Assembly: GCA_028284145.1 (NCBI GenBank)
Contig: JANQSH010000056.1
Span: forward strand, 86,557-150,556
Direction: 5' to 3'
Length of the DNA: 64,000 nt
From: Planctomycetaceae bacterium
GTDB lineage: Bacteria; Planctomycetota; Planctomycetia; Planctomycetales; Planctomycetaceae
Position 1 is the first letter of the stretch. Each line of letters starts with the position of its first letter. The position numbers and the translations under genes are program-made. The notes beneath the pieces were generated by a model. That model searched no databases. It saw nothing but the letters and a program-made list of their open reading frames with translations, and was not told where the DNA came from. Of this stretch, positions 30,790-40,268 are shown piece by piece.

Positions 30790-32091
30790 TCACTCCACGG
30801 AGTGAAAGACAAGTCCCGACAACAGCTTGGGATAGAAAAATGTACTCTTGGGTGGCATCTTCTCAAACCGGGATGCGATCTGTTCCACATGGTCGATTCC
30901 TGCTGGCGGAACCAATGCTGCGAGTTGGCAACGCTTTTCCTGTTGCGCTTCATTCACTTCGCTCATCAGATGCACATACCTGCAGCCGATTTCCACGTCG
31001 GAGAACTTCTGCTTCAGCAAATGATCTACCACCATACGATGCAGAATCGCCACGCCCAATTGACGCCAGTCCTCGCTGTGGTCGCTTGCCAATTCGTCCA
31101 TCATGCCGCCATTGGTCAAACGAGCCAGTATCCATTTCTGATCCACGGTGGTCCCGAAACCGAAGACATCCTGCCCACCGTCCGCGTCAATCGCGTCCCA
31201 GGCTTTCACTGCCGCCTCCGGGCCTTCGCCCACATCCTGAATTTCAAAATGATCGCCCAATGCCGACTTCAAGTCATCGATGGTGAGATCCGGCAGGCCC
31301 GAAATGACGCGATGCGTCGGCAAAATCGCCAGGCCCGCGTCACCCATTCCGACAAACATCATCAACACGTTTTGCGCGTTGGAGTCGTTACTCAATTGCC
31401 CTTCGCCATCGAGATGCCGCCGGTAATTGCATGCGGTTTCATAACGGTGGTGGCCATCAGCTATAAAGATCGGCTTGTCGGACAGGATCTGCCGCACCTG
31501 GGAAGTCACGGAGAGATCGGTCACGGTCCAGATGCTGTGTTTCACACCATGCTCTTCCACGACCAGCGGCGTCTTTCCAATGATGGCATCATCCAGAAGA
31601 GACTGCGCCTGACATTCTGGATCAGGATATAGCCCGAAAATGGGCGAAAGGTTCATTTGGGTCGCTTTCGTCAGTGCCAGACGGTCCGCCTTTGGGCCAG
31701 ACATCGTCTCTTCATGCGGATAGACCTGGCCTTCCCCGAGATCTTCCAAATGCAATTTGCCAAGAAATCCTTTGCGGTTGTACGATGTCCCTTCCCACTC
31801 GAACTCCTGATGATAGACGTAGAATGCGTCTTCGGCTTCCTCTGCCAGAATGCCTTCAGATTGCCAGTGACGCAGAAACTTCGCTGCCCGGACGTACTTC
31901 TCGTCGGATGATTGGTCCTCTGGTTCTTCCCGATTCAAAATCAGACGAATAACATTGCAGGGATGCCGTTCATACAGTTCTTTCTGCTGCCCGGCGTTGA
32001 TGACGTCGTAAGGTGGAGCCGTCACATCTCCCAGACTGCCGACCTGGGAAACATTGTAACGCCAGCCACGAAAGGGTTGAACGGTTGCCAT
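30790..32091 (-). CDS. DUF1015 family protein
   Basis: This belongs to the DUF1015 family, a conserved bacterial protein of unknown biochemical role sometimes annotated as a putative kinase-like or HTH-containing protein. Hallmarks are the N-terminal PFRGWRYN, then APPYDVIN, HPCNVIRLIL, YVYHQEF and the central IADGHHRYETACNYRR segment. The length of 433 residues fits the family. I chose the ATG at 32091 because the family starts at VQPFRGWR and a purine-rich GGAGAAG lies upstream; an in-frame extension to 32355 has no such resemblance. No neighbour explains its function. Confidence 0.88.
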   Translation of the reverse strand: MATVQPFRGWRYNVSQVGSLGDVTAPPYDVINAGQQKELYERHPCNVIRLILNREEPEDQSSDEKYVRAAKFLRHWQSEGILAEEAEDAFYVYHQEFEWEGTSYNRKGFLGKLHLEDLGEGQVYPHEETMSGPKADRLALTKATQMNLSPIFGLYPDPECQAQSLLDDAIIGKTPLVVEEHGVKHSIWTVTDLSVTSQVRQILSDKPIFIADGHHRYETACNYRRHLDGEGQLSNDSNAQNVLMMFVGMGDAGLAILPTHRVISGLPDLTIDDLKSALGDHFEIQDVGEGPEAAVKAWDAIDADGGQDVFGFGTTVDQKWILARLTNGGMMDELASDHSEDWRQLGVAILHRMVVDHLLKQKFSDVEIGCRYVHLMSEVNEAQQEKRCQLAALVPPAGIDHVEQIASRFEKMPPKSTFFYPKLLSGLVFHSVE

Positions 32092-32872
32092 CGTTTGTCT
32101 TCTCCATTTAATTGCGAGGCGATCCCGAATCCATCGCCCGGTTGGACATTTCAAAAAGCACGAATGCCTGAGAGGGGGCGGGCGGGACCGCGGAAGGTGT
32201 CTCCTTTGATTGCCCCAATATAGTGGGCTGCTTTTGCAATGGCGAGACTCCCGGAGAACTCGAAGCAGGAAATTTACTCCCTTGTTCAAATCTTCGCATG
32301 AGTCGCGACTGAACTTGATCCGACGGATTTTTCTTTGTGTTGGCTTGAGATTCATTTGGAACAGTAATAGCAGTGTGAAGGCGGCTACAGCTCAATGTGG
32401 TTTGCAATAATTGTCTGCAGTGGTGCAAAAATAACGCAGGAGTCTTTTCCTCCTGAAGAAACTCTCATACCTTGTTCGACCTCACGGTTGGCCCGCAATG
32501 ATCTTACAGCCAAATTGTTTCGCATTGCGTTGACTCGGCCGGAAGATTGACGCTTGCCAGAGGACAATTGCCAATATCACTCAAGGACGCCTTTGCAGCT
32601 GTGTAACTGTTCGGCCATTCGTTTGGCCAGCAGGGGCTTCCGCCCTTGATATTCATGTATCGAGCTATTGGTTGAGCATCGCCGCAATTGAAAAATGTGG
32701 ACTGCTGGTCTTTGACAGCGAACCGTGAGCCGAATAGTCTTTTAAGATACATTTCTACAGTTTGTTTCCACCCTGGATGCAATCGTTGGATTGGGCATTT
32801 CATCGTTTCCCCGATTCCGACTGCAAATACAACTCGACCTCGTTTCTCGAAAAACGAGATTGAGGAAATGTC
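32092..32872. other. Long spacer upstream of the hybrid kinase
   Basis: About 780 bases between divergent genes. No supported gene or repeat family member. A small GGGC/GCCC hairpin with a GGAA loop (minus strand) lies near 32634-32645. It should contain promoters for both flanking genes, but none was convincing. Confidence 0.35.
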
Positions 32873-35800
32873 ATGAGCCCGCAAGACGAATCCCGGATTT
32901 CCACTGCCTCGGATGTGCCAGAAGATGCCACCGATCAACCGCCGTGGTACCGATCGATGGTATTCAAGCAGACGATCTTTGTCGCCATCATTGTGCTGGT
33001 CACATCGCAGGCATTGAGTTGGGTCGGCTTTGTCTTCGCCAGAAACGCGCTGCGCGAACGAGTGCACGAACATCTCGGTTCGGTCGCTTTGGAACGGCGT
33101 GCACGGCTGATGACGTTCGTCTCACAGCAACATGAACGGATCGCTCTGGTCGCCAGCCGAACCCGCTTTCGGGAACTGGTCACGCTGCACTCCAAAAACG
33201 AAATCGAGCCGGATCTTTTTCTCAGCGGCACTCAGCGGATTCTGAGAGATGCACAACGTAGTACCGAGGGGTTTCGCAACATCTGTTTCGCCGACCCTTC
33301 AGGACGGGTGATCACGGCGACGGACGATATCAATCTCGATCGAAACTTCAGCGACGATCCCGATTTTCTGCAGGGTTTGAAAGGTGCGCATGTCGGCGTA
33401 CCAAAACGAGTGGCGGGAAACCTTCAGGCACAAATCACCGCACCGGCAACAAACCGCGATGGCGATCTGCTCGGTGTGGTGATCGTCATGGCAGACATGC
33501 AACCCCTGGTGGAATTGCTGTCCGACTCCACCGGTTTGGGAGAGACGGGCGAAGTGCTCGTTGGCACGATGCGTGAAAGCCATGTGCAGTTTCTCATCCC
33601 CGGAACGCGAACCGATCCGTATCAGCATTGTGAGGATGTTGCCCCACTCGTAAAGGCGATTCGGGGAGAGGATGGATTCGACATCACCGATTTTTCCAAT
33701 GAAGAAGTTCTCATTCGCTTTCTCCCTGTCGATTACCAGCCACGCGATTATCAACCGTGGGGACTGGTGGCGAAAATCGATGTCGATGAAGCCTATGCCC
33801 CGGTCATCCGACTACGCAAAACTTTCGCCCTTCTGCAGATACTGTTTCTGGCCGTTGGTGTTGTGGTCTGTTTTCTCCTGGTCAAACGGATGCTGCGATC
33901 AATTTTGCATCTCTCCAGTGCCGCAGCACATGTTGCCGATGGCGATCTCAATGTCGAGGTATCGAGTACCTCTGCAGATGAAGTCGGAAGATTGTCTGCA
34001 GCGTTCAACCACATGACGAGGGAACTGCGATCGTCGTACAGATTTCTTGAAACACGCGTCGAAGAACGGACGCAGGAACTGCACGAGCGAAACCAGGAGT
34101 TGGAAAAAACTCAGCAGGAATTGACGCTCGCGAAAGATGCCGCCATCGGAGCTAACAAAGCCAAGAGTGAGTTCCTCGCAAACATGAGTCACGAGATTCG
34201 GACCCCGATGAACGCGGTGATCGGCATGACGGAACTGGTACTCGATACGGACCTGGACGACGTGCAGCGTGAGTACCTGCATATCTCGAAGGATTCCGCC
34301 GAAGCATTGCTCTCGCTGATCAACGACATTCTCGACTTCTCGAAAATCGAAGCGGGCAAATTGGAACTGGATCATACGTCTTTCGAAATCGAAGAGGTGC
34401 TGGGCGACACAATGAAGGCGATGTCGTTGCGCGCTCGTGATGAGAAGATTGAGGTCATCTGTCATGTGTCACCCACCGTCCCGCGAACACTTATGGGAGA
34501 TCCACTCCGCCTGCGACAGGTCGTCACCAATCTTGTCGGCAACGCGATTAAGTTTACCGAAGCAGGGGAAATCGTCCTCCGTGCAGATGTCGAACAACAC
34601 GAGTCGGACCAGGTTCAATTGCACGTTTCGGTGCGCGACACGGGTATCGGCATCCCGCTGGAAAAACAGGACGCCATCTTCGAAGCGTTCTCTCAAGCTG
34701 ATGCTTCAACGACACGCGAATTTGGTGGCACCGGGCTGGGACTCGCCATCACTTCGCGGCTGGTGAAAATGATGGGTGGGGAAACCTGGGTGGAAAGTGA
34801 ACCTGGCCAGGGCAGCACTTTTCACTTCACTGCCCGATTGGGAATTTCGCAAGTCGACACCGAGCCGCGCGTTCGCTCCGTGAAATCATTGCTGGGGCTG
34901 AAGGTCCTCATCGTCGACGACAACGAGACGAATCGCCGCATCTTCACCGAGATGCTGACAAACTGGGAAATGCGCCCCAGGGCAGTCGCCAGTGCCAACG
35001 AGGCGATCGAGGTATTAGCCGCTGCCAAAGATGCGAACGCATCTTTTGATCTCGTACTGTCCGACGTTCACATGCCGGGCAAAGATGGTTTTGAAATGAT
35101 GAAGGACATTCGTGCGGACGGCAAACTGGAGAGCACCGTTATCATGATGCTCACTTCAGGTGATGGGCCAGGAGATATCGCCCGTTGTCGGCAGTTGGGA
35201 GGTGCGGCTCATCTCATCAAACCTGTGAAACAATCGGAGTTGTTTGACGCGATCGTTTCGGCGATGGGAGTCACCAGTCTGATTGAACTGACTGGTAACG
35301 GTGATGAGAACGAAACTGAACAGGTCCAATTGCCGCCGCTTAATATCCTGCTTGCCGAAGACAGCTTTCCCAACCAGCGACTGGCTGTTGGTCTGCTGTC
35401 CAAATGGGGGCAGAAAGTGATGGTCGCGAACAATGGCGTCGAGGCGATCGCGGCTTTGAAACGGGAACACTTCGACGTCATATTGATGGACGTGCAGATG
35501 CCGGAGATGGACGGGTTTCAGGCGACCGCCGTGATTCGCGAACAGGAATCGCGTACAGGCGGTCATTTACCGATCATCGCGATGACGGCCCATGCCATGA
35601 AAGGGGACCGGGAGGAATGCCTCGCCGCCGGAATGGATGGTTATGTCTCCAAACCGATTCGCCAGCACGAATTGAAGATGACGCTCAAGTGCGTAGCGGA
35701 CGGCATCTTAGGGGATGATCTCGACGTCCCGTCATTCACGTCGGGAACCAGGGTGGATTCTGCGAACGAGCAACAGAAGACCGGCTCAACTCCATCCCCA

Positions 35801-36205
35801 AACGATCAGGTGAATGCAGCGACAAAGGAACCACCAACCGAATCAACAACGTCGACGTCCGGCCTCGATTGGGAGTCGGCATTGGCGGCGGTGGGAGGAG
35901 ATCGCGAACTGCTGGGAGAAGTGGTTGACGCAATGGTGCAGGAATGTCCCGAACGGCTCAACGATATCGACAAAGCGATTGCTCAAAACGATGCAGCATC
36001 ACTCAGACGGGCGGCACACACGATCAAAGGTGTCCTCCGCATGTTCGGCGACACACCAGCCGGCGACCTCGCCGCAAAAATGGAAGCCGCTGCAAAAGAG
36101 GGTGATTGCGAATCGGCTAAAGCAGATGCCCCGCAACTTCGCGAATTCGTAGAATTGGCCATGCAGGAAGCGATAGAGTTTCTGAAGCCGGATGCAAATG
36201 AGTGA
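32873..36205 (+). CDS. Hybrid sensor histidine kinase with two receivers and an Hpt domain
   Basis: This 1110-residue membrane sensor carries a full phosphorelay on one chain. Membrane segments lie near residues 30-52 and 315-340 and enclose a Cache-like extracytoplasmic sensor. A HAMP domain and a coiled coil ([19 protein letters not shown]) lead to the HisKA domain, with the phospho-acceptor His at residue 440 in [14 protein letters not shown]. The HATPase domain has the N-box region [12 protein letters not shown] and the GTGLGLAI glycine loop. Receiver 1 has its Asp at residue 731 ([11 protein letters not shown]) and receiver 2 at 873 ([11 protein letters not shown]). A C-terminal Hpt domain has its His at 1049 ([13 protein letters not shown]). 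The architecture resembles BarA/EvgS-type sensors. No dedicated response regulator is adjacent on the same strand. Confidence 0.95.
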   Translation: MSPQDESRISTASDVPEDATDQPPWYRSMVFKQTIFVAIIVLVTSQALSWVGFVFARNALRERVHEHLGSVALERRARLMTFVSQQHERIALVASRTRFRELVTLHSKNEIEPDLFLSGTQRILRDAQRSTEGFRNICFADPSGRVITATDDINLDRNFSDDPDFLQGLKGAHVGVPKRVAGNLQAQITAPATNRDGDLLGVVIVMADMQPLVELLSDSTGLGETGEVLVGTMRESHVQFLIPGTRTDPYQHCEDVAPLVKAIRGEDGFDITDFSNEEVLIRFLPVDYQPRDYQPWGLVAKIDVDEAYAPVIRLRKTFALLQILFLAVGVVVCFLLVKRMLRSILHLSSAAAHVADGDLNVEVSSTSADEVGRLSAAFNHMTRELRSSYRFLETRVEERTQELHERNQELEKTQQELTLAKDAAIGANKAKSEFLANMSHEIRTPMNAVIGMTELVLDTDLDDVQREYLHISKDSAEALLSLINDILDFSKIEAGKLELDHTSFEIEEVLGDTMKAMSLRARDEKIEVICHVSPTVPRTLMGDPLRLRQVVTNLVGNAIKFTEAGEIVLRADVEQHESDQVQLHVSVRDTGIGIPLEKQDAIFEAFSQADASTTREFGGTGLGLAITSRLVKMMGGETWVESEPGQGSTFHFTARLGISQVDTEPRVRSVKSLLGLKVLIVDDNETNRRIFTEMLTNWEMRPRAVASANEAIEVLAAAKDANASFDLVLSDVHMPGKDGFEMMKDIRADGKLESTVIMMLTSGDGPGDIARCRQLGGAAHLIKPVKQSELFDAIVSAMGVTSLIELTGNGDENETEQVQLPPLNILLAEDSFPNQRLAVGLLSKWGQKVMVANNGVEAIAALKREHFDVILMDVQMPEMDGFQATAVIREQESRTGGHLPIIAMTAHAMKGDREECLAAGMDGYVSKPIRQHELKMTLKCVADGILGDDLDVPSFTSGTRVDSANEQQKTGSTPSPNDQVNAATKEPPTESTTSTSGLDWESALAAVGGDRELLGEVVDAMVQECPERLNDIDKAIAQNDAASLRRAAHTIKGVLRMFGDTPAGDLAAKMEAAAKEGDCESAKADAPQLREFVELAMQEAIEFLKPDANE

Positions 36206-36218
36206 GACAGCCGGACTG

Positions 36219-36318
36219 GAGTCGTTTACCTTCTGGTGTGATGTCTCTGGTTCGTGGAGCTTATGTGTTTGCAGGCCGAACGACGTCCATCGCGGCACAG
36301 AAGAGCGTAATACGTACT
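36219..36318 (-). repeat. R1 repeat copy 6 (MITE-like)
   Basis: Runs from GAGTCGTTTACCTTCTGGTG to AAGAGCGTAATACGTACT. The left palindrome is broken at its outer end. It lies 13 bases after the TGA of the hybrid kinase gene. Confidence 0.8.
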
Positions 36319-36599
36319 ATCCTTCGGAAAACGCGAAGGTAAAGAATAGCCGAGAGGGGACTCGAAAGAATGCCGAAAACGTCAGGATTCAGGCGAACTC
36401 TGAAACAGGCGACGTAAAATCCAACGTCAATCGCGCCAATTTGGAGCGATTGATTGCCGTCTGGCCTGACCACTCGAATGAGAAACAACGCGGTGTGGAC
36501 TGACAGTTCAAGGTAAACGACGTGCATTGCAAACTCAAGTTGTTCCACCTCAAAATCAAATGCTGACAGAGCGACAGGCCTTTGTTACGATCTATTTCG
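36319..36599. other. Spacer between convergent genes
   Basis: About 280 bases between the kinase-side R1 repeat and the end of the LplT-like gene. No gene or further repeat was recognised. Confidence 0.3.
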
Positions 36600-38018
36600 T
36601 TATTGACCGGTCTCACCATCTACACTCGGATGATACAAAGTCGCGATCGGCAGCAGGATCACCGCCAGGCAGCCAAACGTCCAGCAGATCGGCCACGCCG
36701 TCAATCCCTTCTCGCCAAACAACAGATTGCACAGCCCGAAAAAACCGGCTGAGATCAAAATGGCGATCCAGTTGGTGAGGTTCATTGCACCGATCATTCG
36801 GCCCTTTTGTTCTTCCGGCGGTCTCGCCTGCATGAAGACCTGCAAAGGAACAATAAACAGCCCGGCAAAGAAACCGAGCCCCGTCAACAGCAGGCGAATT
36901 GTCCATTCTGATGTCCGATCAGGAATCAACAATGACTGCAACGACTCGACAACCTTGATTTCCCCATTTGCCGGTGATGACAACGGCTCCGTCAATTGGC
37001 CGACAATCGCGACGCCGAGCAATGTCAACACCAGGCCCCATGATCCAAGCGTGACGAGGTGGAAATTGACGCGGTGATGCGACAGCCGCCCCGCCATCAC
37101 ACAGCCGAGGGAAATCCCCACACCCATGCAGGCGGCCATCAGACTGGTACGTGAATCGGAATAACCCAACTGCCGTTTGCCGAATGCGTTGACCGCCTGC
37201 TGCACCACCCCGCCGGTAAACCAGAACAGGCTTGAGCAGAGCAAAACGCCGAGCAGAGGGTGATCAGCCAGCAACATGCGGACAGTTGAGCGACCGATCG
37301 CCATATTGCGTGGTTCGAATTTGAGATCCGGCTGTGCGGTCGAAGTTTTGCGAATCAGGAGCGAAGTCCCGGTGCCGAGAGTAGCGATCGCCATACAAAT
37401 GCCGCTGACCATCCACAACTGGTGTTCACCAAACCAGTCTTTGGCGTAACCGGCCAGTGCCATGCCAAAGATAATCGCCAGAAAGGTTGTCATCTGAATC
37501 AGGCCGTTGGCGGTCGGGAGGTCACTTTCGCGAAACAGTTCCGGCAGAATGCCATACTTGGAGGGGCCGAAGAAGGCACTCTGACAGCCCATCAGAAACA
37601 GAACGACGAACAGACAATTCAGCAGCAGGTTCTGATCGCGGATACCTGTCAGAAAGGCAGCCATTCCCAGCAGCATGACAACGATTTCGGCCACCTTGCA
37701 CAGCACTACGACTTTGCGTTTGCCAGTGCGATCCGACAGAAATCCTGCGAAGCCGGAAAACAGAATAAAGGGAATGGCGAAAACCGCCATCGCCATCGGC
37801 TGGTAATCACGTCCGGTGGCACCAACAAAATCGACGCAGATCAACAGAATCAGTTGTTTGAACAGATTGTCATTAAACGCACCGAGAAACTGAGTCAAGA
37901 GCATGCCGCCAAAGGCAGGATCGCGCAGAATCGCTGGCTGGTTGTCCAACCTGTCAGCCGGTCCGTTTGCACTCATCGTGATCGTGGTTCCATTGTCGAA
38001 TTCATCGTTGGTTTCCAT
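36600..38018 (-). CDS. MFS transporter, LplT-like
   Basis: A 472-residue polytopic membrane protein with about 12 hydrophobic segments. The opening segment FLGAFNDNLFKQLILLICVD (the LGAFNDNLFK motif) and the following SDRTGKRKVVVLCKVAEIVVM and FFGPSKYGILPELF segments match lysophospholipid transporter LplT and related proteins, which import or flip lysophospholipids for re-acylation. In some bacteria LplT is fused or linked to an acyltransferase/acyl-ACP synthetase; none is adjacent here, so the substrate remains a guess. The N-terminal 30 residues are hydrophilic. The gene is convergent with the hybrid kinase. An R1 repeat lies 46 bases upstream of the ATG. Confidence 0.8.
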   Translation of the reverse strand: METNDEFDNGTTITMSANGPADRLDNQPAILRDPAFGGMLLTQFLGAFNDNLFKQLILLICVDFVGATGRDYQPMAMAVFAIPFILFSGFAGFLSDRTGKRKVVVLCKVAEIVVMLLGMAAFLTGIRDQNLLLNCLFVVLFLMGCQSAFFGPSKYGILPELFRESDLPTANGLIQMTTFLAIIFGMALAGYAKDWFGEHQLWMVSGICMAIATLGTGTSLLIRKTSTAQPDLKFEPRNMAIGRSTVRMLLADHPLLGVLLCSSLFWFTGGVVQQAVNAFGKRQLGYSDSRTSLMAACMGVGISLGCVMAGRLSHHRVNFHLVTLGSWGLVLTLLGVAIVGQLTEPLSSPANGEIKVVESLQSLLIPDRTSEWTIRLLLTGLGFFAGLFIVPLQVFMQARPPEEQKGRMIGAMNLTNWIAILISAGFFGLCNLLFGEKGLTAWPICWTFGCLAVILLPIATLYHPSVDGETGQ

Positions 38019-38063
38019 TGCAAAGTTGTACGACGGTTGGTGTTCCGTGAACCTGGTAAGATA

Positions 38064-38165
38064 TAGAGCAGTTTACCTTTTCGTGTGACACTTTTCGCTC
38101 GTGGGAGCCTATATTTGCAGATCAAAGGACGTGCATCACGCCACAAGAGAGCGTAATACGCTCTA
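38064..38165 (-). repeat. R1 repeat copy 7 (MITE-like)
   Basis: A near-complete copy running from TAGAGCAGTTTACCTTTTCG to GAGAGCGTAATACGCTCTA. Both ends carry the flanking TA seen at several other copies. It lies upstream of the LplT-like gene. The remaining 200 bases to the next gene show nothing recognisable. Confidence 0.85.
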
Positions 38166-38372
38166 GTCAAATTGGACGTTGGAAGGAACTGCACGAAGCG
38201 TACCCATGAATTCCTCCTTTCCAAAGACATGGCGTGCTGCATTTGACGGCCTTGCTTGGATCGCCTGTGCAGCAGTGATAAGATGACATTGTAGAGCATT
38301 CGAGCGGTTGACAATCTACGAAATACTCGTACAAAGTTTCCTTGTTCCTCATCACTTTCGGAGTCTTTTCTC

Positions 38373-39374
38373 ATGCCTCGATCGAGTTTTTTCCAGCTAC
38401 TGCTCACATTGGTTCTGGTTGGCTGCAACGGTGGTGGAGGTGACGGTTCATCGTTGAATTCCAACAACGACAACGGAAACAAAAAGTATCGCATCGCCGT
38501 TATTCCGAAAGGCACAACGCACGACTTCTGGAAGTCGGTTCACTTCGGAGCAAAGAAGGCAGCGGAAGAGTTGGGGAATGTTGAAATCATCTGGCAGGGT
38601 CCGACCAGCGAGTCGGACAAGGAAGGGCAAATCAAAATCTGCGACACCTTCATCGGTCGTAAGGTCGATGGCATCTGTCTGGCACCAATCGATCGGGATG
38701 GGCTGGTTCAGGTCGTCAAGCGGGCCAGGCAACGCGAGATCCCAACCATCATTTTTGACAGCGGGTTGAGCGACCACTCGGAAGTCGTCAGCTATGTCGC
38801 AACCGACAATTTCAACGGTGGCAAGATGGCAGGCGAACATCTGGTGGAAAAAATGGAGAACAAGGGTGGCGCGATTCTTCTCCGTTATCAGGCAGGCAGC
38901 GAAAGCACCGAACAGCGCGAAGCCGGGTTCATGGAAGCGATCAAAGCGCATCCCGAAATCACTATTCTTTCCGATAACCAGCGTGTGCGATCCGACACCG
39001 ACGAAGCGTTGAAAATTTCCGAAAACCTGCTGCGGGAACACAAAGATGTGAAGGGGGTCTTCACGGTTTGCGAGCCGGTGAACAAAGGGATGTTGCAGGC
39101 GCTCAAGAATGAATCAATGGCTGGGAAGGTGCGGTTCATTGCGTTTGATTCCGATCCTTCCGTTATTGAAGGTTTGAAGAACGGCTCAGTGGACGGCGTT
39201 GTTTTGCAGGATCCGGTTAATATGGGTTATCTCGCCGTCAAGACGATGGTCGAATATCTTGAAGGAAAAGAGGTCAAGAAACGGATCAGCACGGGGGAAA
39301 CGCTCGTCACACCCGAGAATATGGACAAACCTGAGATCCAGAAACTCCTCCGTCCCGAGAAACAGGACAACTGA
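38373..39374 (+). CDS. Sugar ABC transporter substrate-binding lipoprotein (RbsB type)
   Basis: This is a periplasmic-binding-protein family 1 (RbsB-like) protein. The N terminus is a lipoprotein signal with lipobox LVGC, lipidated Cys at residue 18, followed by a Gly/Asn/Ser-rich linker. The mature domain starts YRIAVIPKGTTHDFWKSVHFGAKKAAEEL and contains DGICLAPIDRDGLVQVVKRA, IPTIIFDSGL, YVATDNFNGGKMAGEHL and GVFTVCEPVNKGML, all typical of the family. The length of 333 residues is normal. The ligand is probably a sugar or related polyol. No permease or ATPase is adjacent; a matching CUT2-type ATPase and permease lie about 8 kb downstream at 47165-49810. Confidence 0.9.
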   Translation: MPRSSFFQLLLTLVLVGCNGGGGDGSSLNSNNDNGNKKYRIAVIPKGTTHDFWKSVHFGAKKAAEELGNVEIIWQGPTSESDKEGQIKICDTFIGRKVDGICLAPIDRDGLVQVVKRARQREIPTIIFDSGLSDHSEVVSYVATDNFNGGKMAGEHLVEKMENKGGAILLRYQAGSESTEQREAGFMEAIKAHPEITILSDNQRVRSDTDEALKISENLLREHKDVKGVFTVCEPVNKGMLQALKNESMAGKVRFIAFDSDPSVIEGLKNGSVDGVVLQDPVNMGYLAVKTMVEYLEGKEVKKRISTGETLVTPENMDKPEIQKLLRPEKQDN

Positions 39375-39447
39375 TTGTCGTGGGTTTGCAATTGAAATCA
39401 CAGAGTTGTCTTGTCTGCCGGGCAGGGGCCTCCCTGCCGTCCTTTCC

Positions 39448-39558
39448 AGATCAGTTTACCTTCTGATGTGACGTCTCTGGCTCGTGCGAGGGGCTTATGT
39501 TTGTAGACCGAACGACGCCCATCACGGCACAAAAGAACAAAGGACGTAATACACTCTA
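39448..39558 (-). repeat. R1 repeat copy 8 (MITE-like)
   Basis: Runs from AGATCAGTTTACCTTCTGATG to GGACGTAATACACTCTA, with a short duplication of sequence near the palindromic end. Its last three bases (CTA on the plus strand) are the TAG stop codon of nadD. Confidence 0.8.
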
Positions 39559-40158
39559 ATCCTGATACATGTTGTGCTGGCGGATGTACTCTTCCACAGC
39601 GCGAGGGATCTGAAACCGCACGCTCTTCCCTTTGGCGATCCGAGCGCGAATGTCGGTCGAGGAATAATCGACTCCCGGCATCTGTGCGTATGCGATGCGA
39701 CGGGCAATTTTGTCGCCGAGTTTCATCTCGAGCGATTGCTGATCAGGAAGGGGATCGTCACCCCGATTGACGGCCACGACCGTAGCCAGATCGGTAATGT
39801 GGTCCGGCTCACGCCATGTTTCCAATTCTTCCAGCGAGTCGGCTCCCATCAGGAAAAACAAATCGCGTGAATCGTCTTCGTCATGTAGTCGCTGCAGCGT
39901 GTCGACGGTGTAACTTGGGCCTTCGCGATGGAGTTCAAACCGCTGCACGTGGAATTCCGGCATGCCGGCGGTAGCGAGTTCCAGCATCTCCGCCCGCGCG
40001 TTACCGTCGGTAATTGTCTCGCCCTGTTTGTGAGGTGGCGCACCGGCAGGAATCAACCAGATTTCATCGAGTTCCAGTTGTTCGCGGCATTGTTCGGCCA
40101 ACAACAAATGCCCGAAATGCACCGGATCGAAAGTTCCACCATATAGCCCCAGTCTCAT
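39556..40158 (-). CDS. nadD: Nicotinate-nucleotide adenylyltransferase
   Basis: NadD transfers AMP from ATP to nicotinate mononucleotide in NAD biosynthesis. The nucleotidyltransferase signature GGTFDPVHFGHLLLAEQ is at the N terminus, followed by IPAGAPPHK and FLMGADSLEELETWREP. The C-terminal SSTDIRARIAKGKSVRF motif is the second ATP-binding signature. The 200-residue length is normal. I chose the ATG at 40158 because the protein family starts at RLGLYGGTF; an in-frame extension to 40194 is less likely. The stop codon is supplied by the edge of an R1 repeat. The gene is divergent from priA, with a spacer of about 110 bases. Confidence 0.93.
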   Translation of the reverse strand: MRLGLYGGTFDPVHFGHLLLAEQCREQLELDEIWLIPAGAPPHKQGETITDGNARAEMLELATAGMPEFHVQRFELHREGPSYTVDTLQRLHDEDDSRDLFFLMGADSLEELETWREPDHITDLATVVAVNRGDDPLPDQQSLEMKLGDKIARRIAYAQMPGVDYSSTDIRARIAKGKSVRFQIPRAVEEYIRQHNMYQD

Positions 40159-40268
40159 TGATGCCACTCGCTCTCTGGTTGTACAGATTTCCAACTAATC
40201 TATAGGATAATCGGGAATACGATGACACGCGAGTCATTCCTTTCCCCGCCGTTTTTTGTGACGCTGAC

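Noticed and set aside
32504..33073. Minus-strand gene overlapping the start of the hybrid kinase
   Set aside because: It overlaps the well-supported kinase N terminus, has no recognisable motif and no ribosome binding site.
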